64,000 bases of DNA from Trinickia violacea. GTDB lineage: Bacteria; Pseudomonadota; Gammaproteobacteria; Burkholderiales; Burkholderiaceae. The translations under genes were made by a program, and so were the position numbers. Shown here in pieces: positions 25,005 to 33,440 of the stretch; the first letter of the stretch is position 1; each line of letters opens with the position of its first letter. The notes under the pieces are model-generated. The model ran no database searches, was not told the DNA's origin, and worked only from the letters and a program-made list of their open reading frames with translations. Where the stretch lies: contig NZ_CP040077.1 in the NCBI RefSeq assembly GCF_005280735.1, forward strand, positions 3,348,001-3,412,000, read 5' to 3'.

Positions 25005-25355
25005 TTACCAGCGCTTCGTCTTGATGTTGTGAACGTGAGCGTGCTCACCCGCCTTGATCGGCGCCACGACCTTGCCGATATCCACGCCGTACTTGTAGAC
25101 GGTGTCGCCCACGGCCATGTCCTTGAGCGCTACCTTGTGACCGATTGGAATGTCCTGCTTCGCCGGGACGCTGACGATTTCGTCCTCGTCCATGATCCAC
25201 GCGTTCAGTTGCGTGCCCGCCTTGATGCCCTCGACGACCGCGACACCCACCGTGTCCTTCGCCTCGTGCAGCACGATGTGAATCGTCCTGCGTGCCGGAT
25301 CGGCGTGGGCCGCCGTCGTATCAGCCTGCTGTGCTTCTTGAGCTGCCTGGCTCAT
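25005..25355 (-). CDS. suyA: (2R)-sulfolactate sulfo-lyase small subunit SuyA-like (SAF domain), second copy
   Basis: This 116-residue protein starts at ATG 25355 with a GGAGA ribosome-binding site. About 30 alanine/glutamine-rich residues precede a SAF domain with DTVGVAVVEGIKAG, DIPIGHKVALKDMAVG and the end HVHNIKTKRW. The last 55 residues are nearly identical to the copy at 17967, showing recent duplication or concerted evolution. It is the first gene of the suyA-suyB-carrier-slcC-comC run, divergent from a GntR regulator. It supplies the alpha subunit of the lyase. Confidence 0.88.
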   Translation of the reverse strand: MSQAAQEAQQADTTAAHADPARRTIHIVLHEAKDTVGVAVVEGIKAGTQLNAWIMDEDEIVSVPAKQDIPIGHKVALKDMAVGDTVYKYGVDIGKVVAPIKAGEHAHVHNIKTKRW

Positions 25356-25433
25356 CTGAGTGTCTCCAGTTTTGTTCACGGGGTGTCTGGCGCGTGGCCA
25401 TGCTGCGAATCATAGACAGCTCATTCATCCATG

Positions 25434-25459
25434 TCAACCATATCATCTATATGTGTTGA
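25434..25459. promoter_or_regulatory. GntR operator candidate in the suyA/gntR divergent promoter
   Basis: The core CATAT-CATCT-ATATG (25439-25453) is flanked by TCAAC and GTTGA, giving a 10-bp-per-arm dyad with one extra base in one arm. It lies 79 bp from the suyA start and 64 bp before the gntR start, in the expected place for autoregulated divergent control. Confidence 0.6.
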
Positions 25460-25522
25460 ATCAGCCAGATGAAGTAAAATCGGGGCAAAGTCCGGCAAGC
25501 AAGAGGAAGGGAGCACACCGCC

Positions 25523-26308
25523 ATGAACACAATGAAGAACGGCGCAGCCCATGTGGCAGGCGTGGCAAGCACGGCCGTCATCGGGGGCACGCGCTACAAG
25601 GAAGTGAAAAACGGGATCCTCGCCGCGCTGGCGGCGAAGGAGTGGAAAGGCGGCGAGGCGATACCTTCAGAGAAGCGCCTTTCGGAGCGCTTTGGCGTGT
25701 CGATCGGGACGCTGCGCAAGGCGATCGACGAACTAGTGGCGGACAACATCCTCGTGCGCCATCAGGGGCTCGGCACGTTCGTCGCGCAACACCGGCGCGA
25801 CCGCTATTTTTTCCGCTTTTTCCGTGTGGTCCGCCAGGACGGCGACAAGACCTATCCCACGGTGAGCCTCGTTTCGTTCACGAAGACGAAGGCAACGCGT
25901 GAAATTGCCGCGACGCTCGGCATCGAACCGAACGCGCGGGTCTTCTCCTTCGTGAATCGCCTGGCGTTGCACGGCGAGACGGTCATGATCGACAACATCA
26001 CCGTCGCTGAAGAGCGCTTTCCCGGTCTGACCGAAGCGGCGCTGCGCGAGCGACCCAGCACGCTCTACAACTTCTACCAGGATGCGTTCCACATCAACGT
26101 GGTCGGGACTGAGGAGCGGCTGCGCGTCGCCACAGCCAACGACGTTGAAGCGGAGCTGCTCGAAGTCTTGCCTGGCACGCCGTTGCTCGAAGTCAGGCGC
26201 ATTGCCTACTCCTATCACCAGGCACCGGTCGAATTGCGCATCTCGCACGTGAACACGGCGCGCTACGAGTATGTCGGCCCCTCCGCCTCGCACGAAGAGC
26301 CGCTTTAA
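25523..26308 (+). CDS. GntR-family transcriptional regulator, HutC subfamily
   Basis: This 261-residue protein has an N-terminal winged helix-turn-helix (PSEKRLSERFGVSIGTLRKA and LVRHQGLGTFV) and a C-terminal UTRA ligand-binding domain (residues about 105-250). A GGAAGG ribosome-binding site precedes the ATG. HutC-type proteins usually repress until a catabolic metabolite binds. It is divergent from suyA with a dyad between them, so it most likely controls the suyA-to-comC run. It is also the last intact gene before the mobile-element zone. Confidence 0.92.
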   Translation: MNTMKNGAAHVAGVASTAVIGGTRYKEVKNGILAALAAKEWKGGEAIPSEKRLSERFGVSIGTLRKAIDELVADNILVRHQGLGTFVAQHRRDRYFFRFFRVVRQDGDKTYPTVSLVSFTKTKATREIAATLGIEPNARVFSFVNRLALHGETVMIDNITVAEERFPGLTEAALRERPSTLYNFYQDAFHINVVGTEERLRVATANDVEAELLEVLPGTPLLEVRRIAYSYHQAPVELRISHVNTARYEYVGPSASHEEPL

Positions 26309-26400
26309 TACGTCACACGAGCACGGGGGCTTTTAGCGCTCGCGTTGCAGGCGCCCCCGTATCGTCGATCAGGCTGCCAGTTGGAACACGCTCACGGTCT

Positions 26401-27612
26401 TTGATCGTGGGTTACTGCTTCGGCATCCGTTCGGAGCGTCGGCTTTGCGAAGAGGTTCATCTGAACCTTGCATATCGCTGGTTCTGTCGACTTGACCTTG
26501 AAGACTTGGTGCCGAATCACTCGACGTTTTCCAAGAACCGGCATGGCCGGTTCCGCAATAGCGACGCCTTGCGGCACGTCTTCGAGTCCGTGCTGCGGCG
26601 CTGCATGAGTGAAGGACTCGTTGAAGGCGAAGGGTTCGCTGTAGACGCAAGCGTCGTTAAAGCGGATGCAAATCGTGCGCGCGGCGTGCCTGGAGCTGAA
26701 GTGATCGACTGGCGCAAAGACGACCGTCCGAGCCGTGCGGTCCGGGAGTATCTCGTTGCGTTGGAAGAGGCAAATCCAGTCGCATCCGAAGACACGGAAT
26801 CGGCTAGGCCACCGAAGCGTATATCGCTGACCGATCCCGCCGCACGCTATACCGCCGCCCCAGGTGGCCCTGCGTTCTTCGCCTACTCAACGAACTACTT
26901 GATCGATTTGCACGCTGGAATCATTGTCGATGTCGAAGCCACGCCGGCGCACCGCTCGCAGGAGGTGGAGTCCACGAAGACGATGGTGGATCGTGTCGAA
27001 CAGCGCTTCGCGCTCAAACCCAAGCGTCTGGTGGGCGATACCGCGTATGGAACGGGAGCGATGCTCGGCTGGATGGTGAAAGAAAAGGCCATCGAACCGC
27101 ATGTTCCAGTCTGGGAGCGCTGGGCTCGAAACGACGGAACCCTTCCTAACAGCGAATTCCAATGGAACGAGCAAGCGAACGAGTACCGATGTCCGCAAGG
27201 TCACGCTCTGCGAAGTGAGCGACGAAAGTTCAAAGATCCACGCTCGCACATCACAAAGGCCAACACGATCATCTATCGATCAAGCCAACCGGACTGTGCT
27301 CAGTGTTCGATGAAGCAGCAATGTTGCCCGAACACACCAATGCGAAAAATCGCGCGCAGCGTGCATGAAGAATCGCGAGATGTAGCGAGATCCGTCGGAG
27401 ATACGCCCGCATATCGGCACTCGCGGAGACAGCGAAAGAAGGTAGAAATGCTGTTTGCCCACTTGAAGCGAATCTTGAAGCTAGATCGATTGCGACTACG
27501 CGGACCCAGCGGAGCGCACGATGAGTTTCTGTTGGCTGCAACAGCACAGAATCTACGGCGAATGGCGAAGTGGTTAACGCCAAAGCAAGACGCGGCGACA
27601 ACGACCGCTTGA
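26401..27612 (+). pseudogene. IS1182-family transposase, 5'-truncated
   Basis: This is a 403-codon open frame beginning at TTG inside the conserved region (LIVGYCFGIRSERRLCEEVH); roughly the first 80-100 residues of an IS1182 transposase are missing. DDE residues appear in VDASVVKADANR, GDTAYG and VEMLFAHLK, and a zinc-ribbon-like segment in YRCPQGHALRSE and CAQCSMKQQCC. The break lies about 90 bp after the GntR stop codon. A shorter piece of the same element, in inverted orientation, is at 35900-36177. Without its N-terminus and left end it should be inactive. Confidence 0.85.
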
Positions 27613-29276
27613 GGGACATCGGGGCGGCCGACCCGGTCCCGAGAACCCCGTCTCAACTGCCAACCTCGAGAGTTGCGCTCTCGCTCCGCCACATCATCTG
27701 GGCCCAAAACTCGAGTTTTTCAAATGTGAGGGACTTCCCCGTCCCGGTGCGACGCTGAAGTCGCGGGCATCGAGTGCCATGATTGAGGTGCCAGCCATCA
27801 ATCGGAACAGGAGAGTCATGGACCAGCTTACTACCGTCGGCATCGACCTGGCAAAGGATGTGTTCGCGATCTGCGTACTCGACACCACGGGTGCGGTATT
27901 GCAGCGGCGCGTGCTGCGACGTGAAGCATTCATGAGGTGGGCTGAGCAACTGCCTCGGTGCCGCGTCGCTATGGAAGCTTGCGGCTCCTCACCACTGGGG
28001 ACGCTGGTTTTCCACCCGCGGCCACATCGCTCGCCTCATTCCAGCCGAATTCGTCAAGCCGTTTCGGCCCGGCGGCAAGAACGACGCCGCCGATGCTGAA
28101 GCCATCGCCGTTGCCGCACGGCAGCCGACCATGCGCTTTGTGGCAATCAAGTCTGTGGACCAGCAGGCCATTCTCGCGTGGCACAGCGTACGTCAGGGTT
28201 GGCAGGAGGAACGTACCGCGCTGCTAAACCGCACTCGCGGACTGCTGGCTGAATTCGGCGTGGTGATTGCGCGTTCCGCAGATCGTTTCCTCCGCGCGTT
28301 GCCCACACTGATCGAAGACACCAGGCTGCCTGACCCGGTGCGCGCCATGTTGCTCGAAGTGCGCGAACAACTGGTCGCGCTGAACCTAAGGCTCGCCCGC
28401 TGCGACCAGCAGATCACCTCCCACGCGAGATCCAGTGACACTGCCAGACGCGCCAGCGAACTGCTCGGCGTCGGGCCGCTAACCTCCAGCGCGACGGCTG
28501 CCACGGTGCCCGACGCGAGCGTGTTCAGGAACGGCCGGCAGTTTGGCGCTTGGCTCGGCCTGACACCACGGCAGCACAGTTCAGGCGGCAGGACTCGCCT
28601 GGGGCATATCAGTCTGCGCGGCAACGTCTATCTGCGCACGCTGCTCGTTCAGGGCGCCCGAAGTACTTTGCAGTCGGCGCTGCGTGCCGACCCCGCGCAC
28701 GCCAGCCGCCTGCAACGATGGATCAGGCAACTCCATGAACGCAAGGGTTATCACAAGACGCTGATTGCGATTGCCAACAAGCATGCGCGCATGCTGTGGG
28801 CGATGCTCGCAAAGGGCGCGCACTACGACGCCGACGCGTGGCAACGCCATCCCATGCATCGGCCGTTACCACCCACAGCAGCATGATCCGGTTTGCCTGA
28901 GACTCATCTACTGCTCGACGCGATAGCAAGACGAGGTCGGACCGAACGGGAGAAGAACCCGACGATTCTGTTGGCGAGTCATCACCGTGCGTGGCGTGTC
29001 GCTGCGCGCCTGTTCGCCGTTTTTCAAATAGGGTTCTCCTGTGCGGCTCATATCGTGGCCCGCCCGATACGCTTCGGGCAACAAGGCCGTTTGCAAAGAC
29101 GCAGTCTGTTCCTGGTATTGCTTCGACGCGCGAGCCAAATGACCAACAGGAGAGCGTTATGACGACTCCACCAACCGGGCCGCCGAGAAGGGCGGCGCCA
29201 CACGTCTACCTATGGCGCCCAAAAACTCAACCCCGACCTTGACTCTCGGTGGAAGTCCTTGCAAACACAATCGGCC
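27335..29276 (+). repeat. 1.94-kb inverted duplication, left arm
   Basis: From the 3' part of the IS1182 transposase through the whole IS110 element to AATCGGCC, this segment matches 34230-36177 in reverse complement. The only differences noticed are two short deletions (2 and 4 bp) and a few substitutions. Both arms carry the same IS1182-IS110 junction, so the unit was duplicated as a block rather than by two independent insertions. It brackets about 5 kb of DNA. Confidence 0.9.
27818..28886 (+). pseudogene. IS110-family transposase, frameshifted copy
   Basis: This gene has the same sequence as the intact copy at 34620-35690, but two bases are missing near 27988 in the region encoding EACGSSHHW. 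The first frame therefore runs into unrelated residues and stops at about 28099, while the rest continues in another frame from about 27990 to 28886. The N-terminal DEDD catalytic block (GIDLAKD, KNDAADAEA) is thus split from the C-terminal transposase_20 part (LLGVGPLTSSATAATVPDA). A 4-bp deletion is also present just before the ATG, within the ribosome-binding region. This copy should not make active transposase. Confidence 0.88.
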
Positions 29277-29474
29277 GACTGCCGCCCGATGCGGTCGGCC
29301 GTAACCGGTAGAGTCATGCCCTGAGGTGGTCTGTCAAGTATTTCACTTCGACACTTCTACGTTTACAAGTCTCCCCCGACCATGTCCCACGCCCGCCCGG
29401 GGGCAACAACGCTACCAATATGCTGCTTGCGGAATAAAAGGAACGCTCCATACGTTTATCTGTCAAAGGAACAC
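29277..29474. other. Intergenic stretch after the IS110 copy, with a hairpin and a 17-bp direct repeat
   Basis: GGCCGAC (29273-29279) pairs with GTCGGCC (29294-29300) right at the end of the duplicated segment. The 17-mer CCGTAACCGGTAGAGTC at 29299-29315 recurs at 30666-30682 in direct orientation, so it brackets the His-rich gene. A promoter for that gene must lie here, but no clear boxes are seen. Confidence 0.5.
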
Positions 29475-30368
29475 ATGGCAGGTGACATCATGTGCAACGT
29501 ACTTCGACTTGGACCGGCGCTACTCGCCGGTCTGGTCTGCACCGCCCCCGTGGCAGCTCAGACTTATGAAGGGCAGCCGATCGACACTTCCACGTGCCGC
29601 GACGTCTCAGGTCAAGCAGAAATAGACGGCGTCATGCAGCCGTACACCGGGCGGGCCTGCCGGCAGCTTGACGGCACCTGGGTATTCGTGAACGGCTATG
29701 GCCAGTCTTGGGTCATGCCGGACTACGCGTACGATTACACGCCTTGGTACTTCGCGCCGCCGGTCTTCTTCGGTGGGGGATTCGTTTTCTTTGACGAATT
29801 CCACCACCATCACCATCACCATCACTTCGACCACGATCGCTTCGGCCACCCTTTCGACCACGATTTCGACCGCGATCGCTTCGGCCACAATCCGAATCAC
29901 ATCGTAGCTGTGCCGTCCAGCGCCCCGCCCGCTCAGCCGTCGCATCACGTAGCCCTGCCGCCCGCTCCCGCTCAAGCACAGCACGTGGCAGTGATGCCTC
30001 CGAGCGCCCCCGCTCAAGCGCCGCACATGGCAGTCATGCCGCCGAGTGCCCCCGCTCAAGCGCCGCACGTGGCAGTGATGCCGCCGGGCGTCCCCGCTCA
30101 AGCGCCGCACGTGGCAGTGATGCCGCCGGGCGTCCCCGCTCAAGCGCCGCACGTGGCAGTGATGCCGCCGAGTGCCCCCGCTCAAGCGCCGCACATGGCA
30201 GTGATGCGCCCAAGCGTCCCCGCGCAAGCGGGGCACATGGGGACCGGCGGATACGGCGGGGTCGGCGAAGGCGCACATGCCTCGGGTGGCGGAGGCGGTC
30301 GTATGGGGAGCGGCGCGGGTGGTCACTTCATGGGTAGCGGCTCTAGCGGCGGCATGCACGGGCATTGA
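29475..30368 (+). CDS. Secreted histidine-rich protein with 14-residue Pro/Ala/His tandem repeats
   Basis: This protein is about 297 residues from ATG 29475 (AAAGGA upstream); a second possible start is 29490. A signal peptide (LGPALLAGLVCTAPVAAQ) leads to a small folded region with three tryptophans. Next comes an aromatic strip and a run of eight histidines, then alternating His/Asp segments (FDHDRFGHPFDHDF). Six tandem 14-residue units of the type HVAVMPPSAPAQAP follow, ending in a glycine-rich tail with GGMHGH. The architecture suggests a periplasmic or surface metal-binding (Ni, Zn, Cu) or adhesive protein; no family is recognised. It is a lone gene between mobile elements, so it is probably cargo. 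Confidence 0.8.
   Translation: MAGDIMCNVLRLGPALLAGLVCTAPVAAQTYEGQPIDTSTCRDVSGQAEIDGVMQPYTGRACRQLDGTWVFVNGYGQSWVMPDYAYDYTPWYFAPPVFFGGGFVFFDEFHHHHHHHHFDHDRFGHPFDHDFDRDRFGHNPNHIVAVPSSAPPAQPSHHVALPPAPAQAQHVAVMPPSAPAQAPHMAVMPPSAPAQAPHVAVMPPGVPAQAPHVAVMPPGVPAQAPHVAVMPPSAPAQAPHMAVMRPSVPAQAGHMGTGGYGGVGEGAHASGGGGGRMGSGAGGHFMGSGSSGGMHGH
29946..30233 (+). repeat. 42-bp in-frame tandem repeat array
   Basis: Six full 42-bp units run from 29982 to 30233, preceded by a degenerate 36-bp unit at 29946-29981. Each encodes H-(V/M)-A-V-M-P-P-x-x-P-A-Q-A-P. Units 3 and 4 are identical at the nucleotide level, which indicates recent slippage or unequal exchange. Confidence 0.9.
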
Positions 30369-30665
30369 TTGAGTCGGAAAAAATCGCACGAAGTCAACGA
30401 TTGGGGGGCGAGTGAAGTCGATGGCCGCGCGCTCGCTAACCGGCAACCCCTGATGGCTCCGACAATTACGCTTTCCGAACGCCTTCGCACGAACATCGGA
30501 TTGCCACCGCTGCAAGCCCAGCTTGTCGTCGGAACGTGAGCGCTAGCGGGACGAAGTGGAAGCCAGATTGCCCCAATGTCCGTAGTAGCGAGCGACGCGT
30601 GGTCGCCGTACCCTGAAGTTTAAAATCTATCGCCCGGTTCCCTCCGACTTATCAGTCTCGAACTT

Positions 30666-30682
30666 CCGTAACCGGTAGAGTC
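30666..30682 (+). repeat. 17-bp direct repeat, second copy
   Basis: CCGTAACCGGTAGAGTC, identical to 29299-29315. The two copies flank the His-rich gene and could be the footprint of an earlier insertion or part of a dispersed intergenic repeat. Confidence 0.5.
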
Positions 30683-30787
30683 GAGATGTGGCGCGGTAGC
30701 AGTAGGTTCGGTTTGTCTGTTGCCGCCCCTTTCGTCTGGCGGTGCCCGAATAACCTCACCCTAACCCCGTTTCCACATCCCGCTCAT

Positions 30788-30821
30788 CGAACCGGACATG
30801 CAGATTTCCCGCATCCGGCTC
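30788..30821 (-). ncRNA. Group II intron domain V
   Basis: This is a 34-nt hairpin beginning GAGCCGGATGCGGG and closing with CATGTCCGGTTC, the conserved catalytic core of group II ribozymes. It lies 38 bp after the maturase stop codon, the standard position. Confidence 0.75.
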
Positions 30822-30858
30822 TCGGACAAGACATCACGCCTTCGTACACGGCAAGTTA

Positions 30859-32165
30859 TTACCAAGGACCCTGTAGACGTACGAGACCGAAGTGCCCGTA
30901 AAGGTGCGAGGTTGGATAGGTCCCGCCCCTGCGACGTCTGACTTTGTGCTTGTTGCGTAACCACCGGCGTAACCGCGTAGCGGTGTAGCTGTCGATTGCT
31001 CGGTATGCTCGGCTGACGCTCCCTACTTGGAAGTAGTTTGCCCAGCCGCGCAACGTCCGATTCAACCTGCCCACCAACTCCGTGGTCCCTTGCCATACCG
31101 TCTTGAGGGCGGTCATCGCATGAAGCTTTTCGACCATGCGCCGGATACTCTTCTTCGACGGACGCATGCCCATACGGGCCCGACCAGTCATTGCTGAGTA
31201 CATCCGCCCAAACGTAAAACCCAGGAAGTCGAATTCGCCTTCCGGCACCTTGCAGATTCGTGTCTTCTCCTCGTTGACCGTCAGCTTCAGCTTGCTCATG
31301 ATCTCGCGCAGTCTGAGCAACGCCTCTTCGGCCTTGCCTCGCTTGCAGAGGATCACCAGGTCATCTGCATAGGTCACAATGCGACTGCCAAGACTTCGCT
31401 GAAGTCCGAGCTTCTTCCATGCCAGCACGAACCGGCGCATGTAGACATTTGCCAGCAGTGGTGAGATGGGAGACCCTTGCGGAATGCCGCGTCCGCTATC
31501 CCGAGCCTCCGTCGTGCGTTTCTTCCGGCCTCGGTCATCGGTTTCTTCAACGGGGCATTCCAGCCACATCTTGATCAGATGCAGCACACGCCGATCGACG
31601 ATGCGTCGCGCGAGCGACAGCATCAATTCGGCGTGGGGAATGCTTCCGAAGTAGTCCGCGAGGTCGGCGTCAACAACGTCCGTTTGCCCTCGATGCAGCC
31701 GCTCTTCCACCTCGATTACCGCTTCCTGGGCATTTCGCCCCGGGCGGTAAGCGTACTGCTCGGGCGGAAGGTCCGCTTCGAAGATCGGTTCGAGCACCAG
31801 CATCGCTGCTGTCATGCACACCCGATCCCGTAGGGTCGAGATGCCCAGTGGCCTCAGCTTGCCATTGGCCTTCGGGATAAACACTCTTCTGATAGGGTCC
31901 GGCCGGTACGTCTCCTGCCTGAGCGCAAGCGCCAGTTCGCCGAGCCACTTCTGCACTCCGTACGCTTCGACCTCTGCGAAGTCCTGGCGATCGACACCGG
32001 GCGCACCCTGTTCGAGCGACACTGGGCGTACGCATGCGCCAGCACATCCTCGCGATAGATCTTGTCGTACAGCGCGTAGAAGCGGTACCCGGCTTCTGCC
32101 TTCGCTTTCGCGTGTAACGCCGTCTGCAGCTTCTGAACACTGATCGGAGTTGATAGGTTGCCCAA
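30859..32165 (-). pseudogene. ltrA: Group II intron reverse transcriptase/maturase, frameshifted
   Basis: The protein begins at ATG 32165 (LSTPISVQKLQTALHAKAKA) and is in frame for about 53 residues. It then loses the frame at a GGG run near 32006-32008, where one G is missing from the expected SNRGAPGVD. The rest (GAPGVDRQDFAEVEAYG onward) continues in a second frame to 30859. RT motifs are intact downstream: PLGISTLRDRV, IPQGSPISPLLANVYM and the catalytic TYADDLVIL, plus a maturase domain with GWANYFQVG. A single-base error in the read would give the same picture. Confidence 0.85.
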
Positions 32166-32877
32166 TCTCCTGGTCCCTCACCACGTATTGCGTTCGTCTT
32201 GAACTGAGGCCCCTTCCCTCCACCGGCATTACCCGGCTTCACCGGTACTACGAGCCTCTCCGTCATCCCAAGGCGCCCGGCCTGTCCCTCGCGGGCGTCC
32301 GGTTGGTCATCCCTGACCTCGCCAAGGGACTTCCCGTGTTGCGTACGCTTTCCTTGTGTACATGCTGTCGCCACTACCCCGGCGCAGCAACTGGGCGTCC
32401 AGCCTGCTCATTCACCCAGTCGTATCAGCCTTCCCCGATAGGGTTGCCGGGTCGGCCTGCGCATCGTCCTTTTCGAGGTTTGCTCGGCGTTCACTCGCGT
32501 TACGGCCTGCACACTCGCGCTGTCACCTATTCGTGACACGCATTACCAGAGGCTTCAGCCACTTCGTTACCTCCATGACTGCTCCGGTTGCTTCCGGCTG
32601 GAGCGGTTGCCGGGCGGGGCTTGCACCCGCTGGAAAGCGCCGCCTTTTCACGGCGCACACCCGAAGGAGACATTGGTGGCGCCAGAAAGCGGACGCCACT
32701 CCGCGTCTGCGGCGCTTCACTGCGAGCGCTGAATCTACACCTGCGGCTGGCGCGACTTTAAGCAGCTTCAGGATTGCCTAGCCCCGGCATTCCATGGTGT
32801 GTAGCTCAAGTTTCTACCATCGCGAGTCGTATACGTTTCTGACGAACAAACATAATCAACACGGAAGACTACGAAAC

Positions 32878-33372
32878 ATGCGACGACTCGATTTCTTGCT
32901 GGCCGCTTTGGTGATATTGGCATTATCTGGCTGTGGCACCCTTGGCCCCTCGGTATATAAAGAACCATCGGAAGGTGACACGGCTACTCTTGTATTTAGC
33001 AAGGGCGGGCACATGCTGGTAATACCCAATATCTACGCCGGCGCGGCTGAATGCACAGGTAGAACGCGCTTGCCGCCCGTTCCCGATGACGGTGAAGTCG
33101 CACGGAAAATCATGGCTGGGCGACCGATTTCATTTTCTCTCGTGCCTACAGAGAATTATCTGGCAGAAGGCTGTATCAGTACGGTCACCTTCATACCTGA
33201 GGCAAATCATCGGTACACCGCTCACGTGACGGGACATGGAACCACATGCCACATAGATCTCGCCGATGCCGGAAAACCGGGCGATGAATATGCACCGCCG
33301 AGGGCAGTGTCCGCGACGGACCGTAAATGGCGCCGCCCTTTGAGCGAGCACGGCCCGTTTTGCACTGACTAG
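32878..33372 (+). CDS. Putative lipoprotein of unknown function
   Basis: This 164-residue protein starts at ATG 32878 with GGAAGA upstream. A lipoprotein signal peptide MRRLDFLLAALVILALSGCG has the lipobox LSGC, cleaved before Cys19. The mature part has conserved-looking GDTATLVFSKGG and several cysteines (AECTGRT, EGCIST, TTCHID) that could form disulfides. No family is recognised. Its codon use is more AT-rich than the surrounding catabolic genes. It is convergent with another lipoprotein gene and lies inside the inverted duplication, suggesting acquired DNA. Confidence 0.72.
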   Translation: MRRLDFLLAALVILALSGCGTLGPSVYKEPSEGDTATLVFSKGGHMLVIPNIYAGAAECTGRTRLPPVPDDGEVARKIMAGRPISFSLVPTENYLAEGCISTVTFIPEANHRYTAHVTGHGTTCHIDLADAGKPGDEYAPPRAVSATDRKWRRPLSEHGPFCTD

Positions 33373-33440
33373 CTGTTGAGCTGAAGGAGAACGCTTGTCC
33401 AGCACCGCCGGTGTCCCATTTTTCACCGGTGACGCCGATG

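Larger units (their letters stand above)
30767..32658 (-). mobile_element. Group II intron, degenerate
   Basis: On the minus strand a GTGCGCC 5'-end signature lies at 32658-32652. About 500 bp of structured RNA region, the intron-encoded protein frame and a recognisable domain V at 30821-30788 follow (GAGCCGGATGCGGGAAA pairing with TCCGGTTC). The region after domain V begins like domain VI but lacks the complementary second half, so the 3' end is uncertain and possibly truncated near 30767. Total size of about 1.9 kb fits a mobile bacterial group II intron. Both the decayed 3' end and the frameshifted maturase suggest it is immobile. Confidence 0.72.

Noticed and set aside
23735..25355. Altronate dehydratase UxaA split into two genes
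   Set aside because: No uronate or sugar-acid genes are nearby, whereas SlcC-like, ComC-like and TauE-like genes are, which matches sulfolactate sets better.
29800..29840. Vector His-tag contamination
   Set aside because: The eight histidines use mixed codons, are embedded in a longer His/Asp-rich region and are followed by native repeats and a Gly-rich tail.
29946..30233. CRISPR-like array
   Set aside because: Units are contiguous, 42 bp, in frame and without spacers, so this is a protein-coding tandem repeat.
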